DNA from: Leptolyngbya sp. FACHB-8
GTDB lineage: Bacteria > Cyanobacteriota > Cyanobacteriia > Elainellales > Elainellaceae
Length of the DNA: 64,000 bases
Direction: 5' to 3'
Assembly: GCF_014695575.1 (NCBI RefSeq)
Contig: NZ_JACJOO010000019.1
Coordinates: forward strand, 1 to 64,000
In this document: one piece after another, positions 60,762 through 64,000 of the stretch
How the letters are laid out: each line of letters opens with the position of its first letter
How positions within the stretch are numbered: position 1 is the stretch's first letter
Made by a program: the position numbers and the translations under genes
Notes under the pieces: model-generated
Told to the model about the DNA's origin: nothing
Databases searched by the model: none
The model's input: the letters and a program-made list of their open reading frames with translations, nothing else

Positions 60762-62129
60762 CTAATAGGTTGGGTCTTGATCCAGAAGATGCATTTCTTG
60801 ATGTGCGGCTTCCAGTTCCATCTGGGTGGTGTGCATTGCTTCACGGAGCTTGTCCAGCTCGGCCTCGGTGCTGCTCAGTTTCTCCGTCAGTTGTTGGTAA
60901 TCGCTTCTATCCGCAAAGGTTATAGCAACACCCAGAAATTGTCTTTGGGCGTTGAAAACGGGGGCTATTGTAATATCAAAATATTTGATTCCTTTCGCGG
61001 TGACTCCCTCAACGTGTTTCAGTGAGACGGTAGATCGAGCGCGGTAGAAGGCCTGAATTGAAATATGGGAGCGGAGTATTTTCCCGGGAACGAGTTCTTG
61101 AAATGGTCGGTTCCAATCTTCCGGGGTTAAGTCAAACAGGTGGCTCGCTTGCTCGTTAGCTCCGATTAACCATCCATTGAGATCGATCGCAAGCTGGGCA
61201 GCAGGATTGGTTTCGAAGAGAGTACGCCAGAAGTCATGCTCTTGAGTAGGTGGCGTGAGCGCCTTCTGTGGGGAAGATTTTTGAGCAATTGATAGATAAT
61301 CAGAAATTTCTAGCTTTGATGCCTTGGTATAAATGCGATGTTGATGGTGAAATGAGGTAAAAATTGGCCTGCGGTGTACTAGAGTCTCGGTTTTACCCAG
61401 AAACAAGAAGCCTGTATGTTTCAGGCCAAAATGAAAGCGCACTAGCACCCTAGCTTGAATTTCTGGTTTGAAATAGATCAGTACATTGCGACACATTAAT
61501 AAGTCAAGCTTGGAGATAGGCGCATCTTGAGTCAAGTCATGGTAAGCAAAAATGACTGTGTGCTGTAAAGCTGGATGAAAGGTATAACCCTGGGGCGTGG
61601 GATGGAAGTATTTTTGGAGCCACTCTGGTGGAATACTGGCCAGTTCTAGTTCCTTGTAGGTAGCCCGCCGTGCTTGTTGAATGGCTTCTTCATCGGCATC
61701 TGTGGCATAACATTGGACACGCTTCAGGCAATTCTCAATCCCCAGGGCTTCTGCCAGCAGGATCAGGAGGCTATAAATTTCATGTCCTGCGGCACAGCCT
61801 GCGCTCCAGATACGAATAGGTTCATCCGGTTCTTTGCTACCAATAATTTTTGGGATAACTTCGTCAGCTAAATATGTCCAAGCATCGTGATCGCGAAAAA
61901 AGCCGGTGACGTTGATGAGAACGTCGTTGAGAAGATCCCGGTATTCTTCTGGATGGCGTTGCAAATACTGTAAGTAATTGTTATAGCTCTCAATCTTGAG
62001 GCTCTGCATCCGATGCTGAAATCGCCGCATCAGAGTCGAGTGTTTATAGCCCGTCAAGTCACATCCCCGGTTGTGCTTGAGGTAGTCTAATAAGGCTTCA
62101 AATTCAGAATTGGTTTCCGGGGGAGCCAT
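60762..62129 (-). CDS. CheR-type methyltransferase with PAS domain
   Basis: 455-aa protein. Residues 1-~270 are a CheR methyltransferase: an N-terminal helical part (SEFEALLDYLKHNRG, YLQRHPEEYRDLLN) and the SAM-binding domain with WSAGCAAGHEIYSL, CYATDADEEAI and LLMCRNVLIYF. CheR methylates glutamates of chemoreceptors. A PAS domain at ~310-420 (FETNPAAQLAIDLNGWLIGA; FDITIAPVFN) and a C-terminal coiled coil (LTEKLSSTEAELDKLREAMH) follow. No CheB or receptor lies nearby. Such CheR-PAS proteins often act in signalling systems other than classical chemotaxis. Start ATG at 62129. Confidence 0.9.
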   Translation of the reverse strand: MAPPETNSEFEALLDYLKHNRGCDLTGYKHSTLMRRFQHRMQSLKIESYNNYLQYLQRHPEEYRDLLNDVLINVTGFFRDHDAWTYLADEVIPKIIGSKEPDEPIRIWSAGCAAGHEIYSLLILLAEALGIENCLKRVQCYATDADEEAIQQARRATYKELELASIPPEWLQKYFHPTPQGYTFHPALQHTVIFAYHDLTQDAPISKLDLLMCRNVLIYFKPEIQARVLVRFHFGLKHTGFLFLGKTETLVHRRPIFTSFHHQHRIYTKASKLEISDYLSIAQKSSPQKALTPPTQEHDFWRTLFETNPAAQLAIDLNGWLIGANEQASHLFDLTPEDWNRPFQELVPGKILRSHISIQAFYRARSTVSLKHVEGVTAKGIKYFDITIAPVFNAQRQFLGVAITFADRSDYQQLTEKLSSTEAELDKLREAMHTTQMELEAAHQEMHLLDQDPTY

Positions 62130-62370
62130 GGAAGGTCGTGAGGTAATGAATGGGCTGATGTCCTGATACGGGTGTTTGAGTTGCCAAAATAGTGCCGAAC
62201 CGGGCAGTTATTGCTGATGAGCGAATCGGATGTGTGGACGATACGTTTGATGGGTGTCAGTCAAAGGAAAATGTAACGTAAACTCCTTAATGGGCGAGCG
62301 CTTCCTCCTACGTCTTTGTCCACTTCTTCTTTTCTTCTTACTGTATCACTCCCCTTTCTTTCCTCCTGCT
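62130..62370. other. Gene-free stretch upstream of CheR-PAS
   Basis: No gene or clear promoter seen. With the repeats at 62371 and 62829 it forms an 800-bp gap; 62459-62796 also lacks a gene. Confidence 0.35.
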
Positions 62371-62458
62371 GGGTGCATCCCAGTTTTGTTAATGTGGCGG
62401 GCTTCGCCCGCCACATTAACAAAACCGAGTTTTCAATCTGCAAAAGTGGGATGTACCC
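62371..62458. repeat. Variable-core repeat, family D, copy 3
   Basis: GGGTGCATCCCAGTTTTGTT ... GTTTTCAATCTGCAAAAGTG with a stem AATGTGGCGGGC, TTC loop. Closely matches copy 2 at 42948, with the loop inverted. Confidence 0.85.
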
Positions 62459-62828
62459 CTCCTGTTCCTCCGGATCGAGCCGCCAGATCAGGAATAGATT
62501 TTCTGCATCAGTCGTTCTTCTGAGGACATGGATCGCTGCGCCGCGAACCCGTGCAGCGACGTATACAGAAAGCCCGATGTCGCCCCCTTGGCCTTCTTCC
62601 GCACGTTCAAGCTAAATTGTTTCGTTGTGAAGTTATACTAAGCGCGATCGCCTATCCCCACTCGCTTCTCTGTATGTAGAAGTTATTTTTCCCGTGTGAA
62701 CGTATAAAAAATAACTGCTAAAACAGCCCTTTATGAGAGGGAAATGTCCAATCATTATTTGACCAGTGGCGAGGGCCCGATAGAGGTTCCCTTTTCTTAG
62801 TCTTCAGCCTTATCCCTACCACTACGTC

Positions 62829-62922
62829 TATAGCAACGTGCGAGTGCGTTAAGTACAGCAACGGTGGTGTGGGGCACGAAGTGCCCCACACCACCGTACT
62901 TAATCAACCCGCACATTGCTGT
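62829..62922. repeat. Variable-core repeat, family E, copy 2
   Basis: TATAGCAACGTGCGAGTGCG ... CGCACATTGCTGTA encloses CGGTGGTGTGGGGCAC with complement, GAA loop. Matches the family E repeat at 8567 in reverse orientation. It overlaps the remains of a receiver-domain gene. Confidence 0.85.
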
Positions 62923-62928
62923 AGCTAA

Positions 62929-63120
62929 TTGCGCCACTATCTCAACCCACTCATCGGGTTGAGCCAGCTTGTGTAGATGAGCTTCGAATCCAGCAGCCAA
63001 AGCCTTTTCCCGATCCTCTCCCAAATATGCTGTAATCGCGGCAGCAGGAATAGGTCTGCCTTGTTTCAACTCCATGGCTCGCACCTGGCGAATCAGCGTG
63101 TAGCCATCTCCTCCAGGCAT
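62929..63120 (-). pseudogene. Fragment of a response-regulator receiver domain
   Basis: On the minus strand, MPGGDGYTLIRQVRAMEL then PAAAITAYLGEDREKALAAG, FEAHLHKLAQPDEWVEIVAQ matches the second half of a receiver domain (after the phospho-acceptor Asp, through the conserved Thr/Ala and Lys). The first half, with the acidic pocket and phospho-acceptor, is missing upstream of 63120. Downstream, the reading frame runs into a family E repeat, and the residues after ~62929 are repeat-derived. It was probably the receiver end of a hybrid kinase; now non-functional. Confidence 0.65.
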
Positions 63121-63623
63121 ATAGTTTCATGTCCTACGCGGGGAAAATCAAACCATATTTGAAGGTGGAGAGTGCCCAGTAACCCACTTTCGAACCAATC
63201 TAAAGTGTTCATTGTAGTGTCCGTAGAGCTAGCTTCCTTCGCTAGCTCCACGGGCACTACTTCACCAAGAAAAGCACCTGTTGAATGAGCAACGAAATTC
63301 AACAGGTGTTCTGTACGGTTCTGTTCGTATCACTAAAAATGTTGGCAGATTATATTTTTCGCATGAAGCATACTGAGAAAATGCGTTTCTCCATCACGAA
63401 CTGGGCATCCTGTAAGACGATCATGTTTGTCCCTGAGCAGGTTGGATACAAGCCATCGTCGGTATTGTGAGGAAACATGTTCAGGCTGCATGTGCTGCTT
63501 TGGTACGAAAACGGGAGGTGTGAAATCATCCATGCTGTCGGTTTTGTCCCTAATGGTGATGCATGCCGCTATATCATGCATAACAGCGCGTAAGGGTGTC
63601 GTGATATGAGGGAGGGGAGCGGC
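63121..63623. other. Gene-free stretch with a hairpin
   Basis: No supportable gene on either strand. It holds the hairpin at 63214-63260 and the promoter region of the GAF gene, where no clear boxes are visible. Confidence 0.4.
63214..63260. repeat. Hairpin
   Basis: GTAGTGTCCGTAGAGCTAGC pairs with GCTAGCTCCACGGGCACTAC (with mismatches) around TTCCTTC. Confidence 0.6.
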
Positions 63624-64000
63624 ATGGCTGGACAAAGCCAAGTTCTAGAGATGATCGCCCAGGGGGCGATTCTGCCCGCAGTCCTTGCATCGATTGCTCA
63701 GCTTGTTGAATCCCAGGGGCAGGATTTGTATTGTTCCTTTGCGTTGGTCGATGAAGATGGCCAGCGATTACACCTGGGCGCGGCCCCCAGTTTTCCAGAA
63801 CGTTACTGGGAGGAAATTGGTAGTATATCGGTTGCTCCAGCGACGGGGCCATGCGGTGCTGCTGTCTACTGGAAAGCTTCCATCATCGCAGACGATATTC
63901 GTACCGACTTTCGCTGGCCTCACCTGCGTGAGGTTGCCTTGAACTATGGGTTACGAGCCTGCTGGTCTACCCCCATCCTGAGTATGGAAGGGCAGCCTTT
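63624..64000 (+). CDS. GAF-domain sensor protein, N-terminal part (runs off the window)
   Basis: An open reading frame without stop begins at ATG 63624, after GGGAGGGGAG, and continues past the window end (125 codons seen). The N-terminal MAGQSQVLEMIAQGAILPAV begins a GAF domain: ALVDEDGQRLHLGAAPSFPE, ATGPCGAAVYW, IIADDIRTDFRWPH, LRACWSTPILSMEGQPF. This GAF type is common in cyanobacterial histidine kinases and in FhlA-like regulators, where it is followed by PAS or kinase domains, so the full product is probably a sensor kinase. Confidence 0.85.
   Translation, partial: MAGQSQVLEMIAQGAILPAVLASIAQLVESQGQDLYCSFALVDEDGQRLHLGAAPSFPERYWEEIGSISVAPATGPCGAAVYWKASIIADDIRTDFRWPHLREVALNYGLRACWSTPILSMEGQP

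Noticed and set aside
62254-62615. Overlapping short ORFs on both strands
   Set aside because: They are translations of the family D repeat and its flanks.

Overview
The window reads as the chromosome of a cyanobacterium, probably filamentous. The octamer GCGATCGC (HIP1) recurs throughout, genes carry cyanobacterial hallmarks (a CAAD-domain protein, an ethylene-receptor/cyanobacteriochrome-type hybrid kinase, an orthocaspase), and the window opens with the 5' end of a 16S rRNA gene on the minus strand. Coding density is modest: gaps of 0.3-1.9 kb between genes are common and are filled with hairpin repeats rather than genes. No complete IS, tRNA or CRISPR array was recognised.

Layout. 0-2.2 kb: 16S rRNA 5' end, its leader, and repeats. 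2.2-8.3 kb: a SWIM zinc-finger/SNF2 helicase pair and a plasmid-type parAB cassette. 8.7-16.8 kb: two large hybrid histidine kinases, one starting with a ribbon-helix-helix-like segment, the other with an ethylene-binding domain followed by GAF domains, one cyanobacteriochrome-like. 16.8-20 kb: a GST-like protein and an amidohydrolase. 20-25.4 kb: a tight three-gene operon with an EACC1-like protein, a caspase/transmembrane/ligand-binding fusion and a PDDEXK nuclease, the best candidate here for an uncharacterised conflict or cell-death system. 26-32.4 kb: an exported helical-repeat protein and a heterodimeric ABC exporter. 32.7-36.3 kb: an adenylate cyclase, an AlkB-like oxygenase and an HTH protein with a histone-H1-like tail. 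36.8-42.9 kb: a plasmid-like replication module, in which an HTH protein and an AEP-type primase protein diverge from a ~1 kb array of TTGAC/CTAGA repeats. 43-49.5 kb: three glycosyltransferases and a membrane protein/lipoprotein/FHA operon. 49.8-52.5 kb: two conserved hypotheticals and a HAD-CAAD fusion. 54.3-56.1 kb: a second parAB cassette. 57.2-64 kb: an alpha/beta-hydrolase-fold protein without its serine nucleophile, an aspartoacylase-like enzyme, a second H1-tailed HTH protein, a CheR-PAS protein, a receiver remnant and a truncated GAF gene.

Two features link regions. First, each parB gene contains a perfect palindrome centred on the same Asn-Val codons (AAC GTT), but with a different half-site in each. 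The same half-site recurs upstream of the cognate parA, so each cassette seems to carry its own private ParB-binding or operator site. Second, at least eight families of ~60-130 bp repeats have well-conserved outer sequence around a central hairpin that is nearly perfectly self-complementary but differs between most copies. The hairpin core seems to be replaced or inserted as a unit. Starts were chosen by shine-dalgarno fit and domain boundaries; all family names come from reading motifs, not from database searches.
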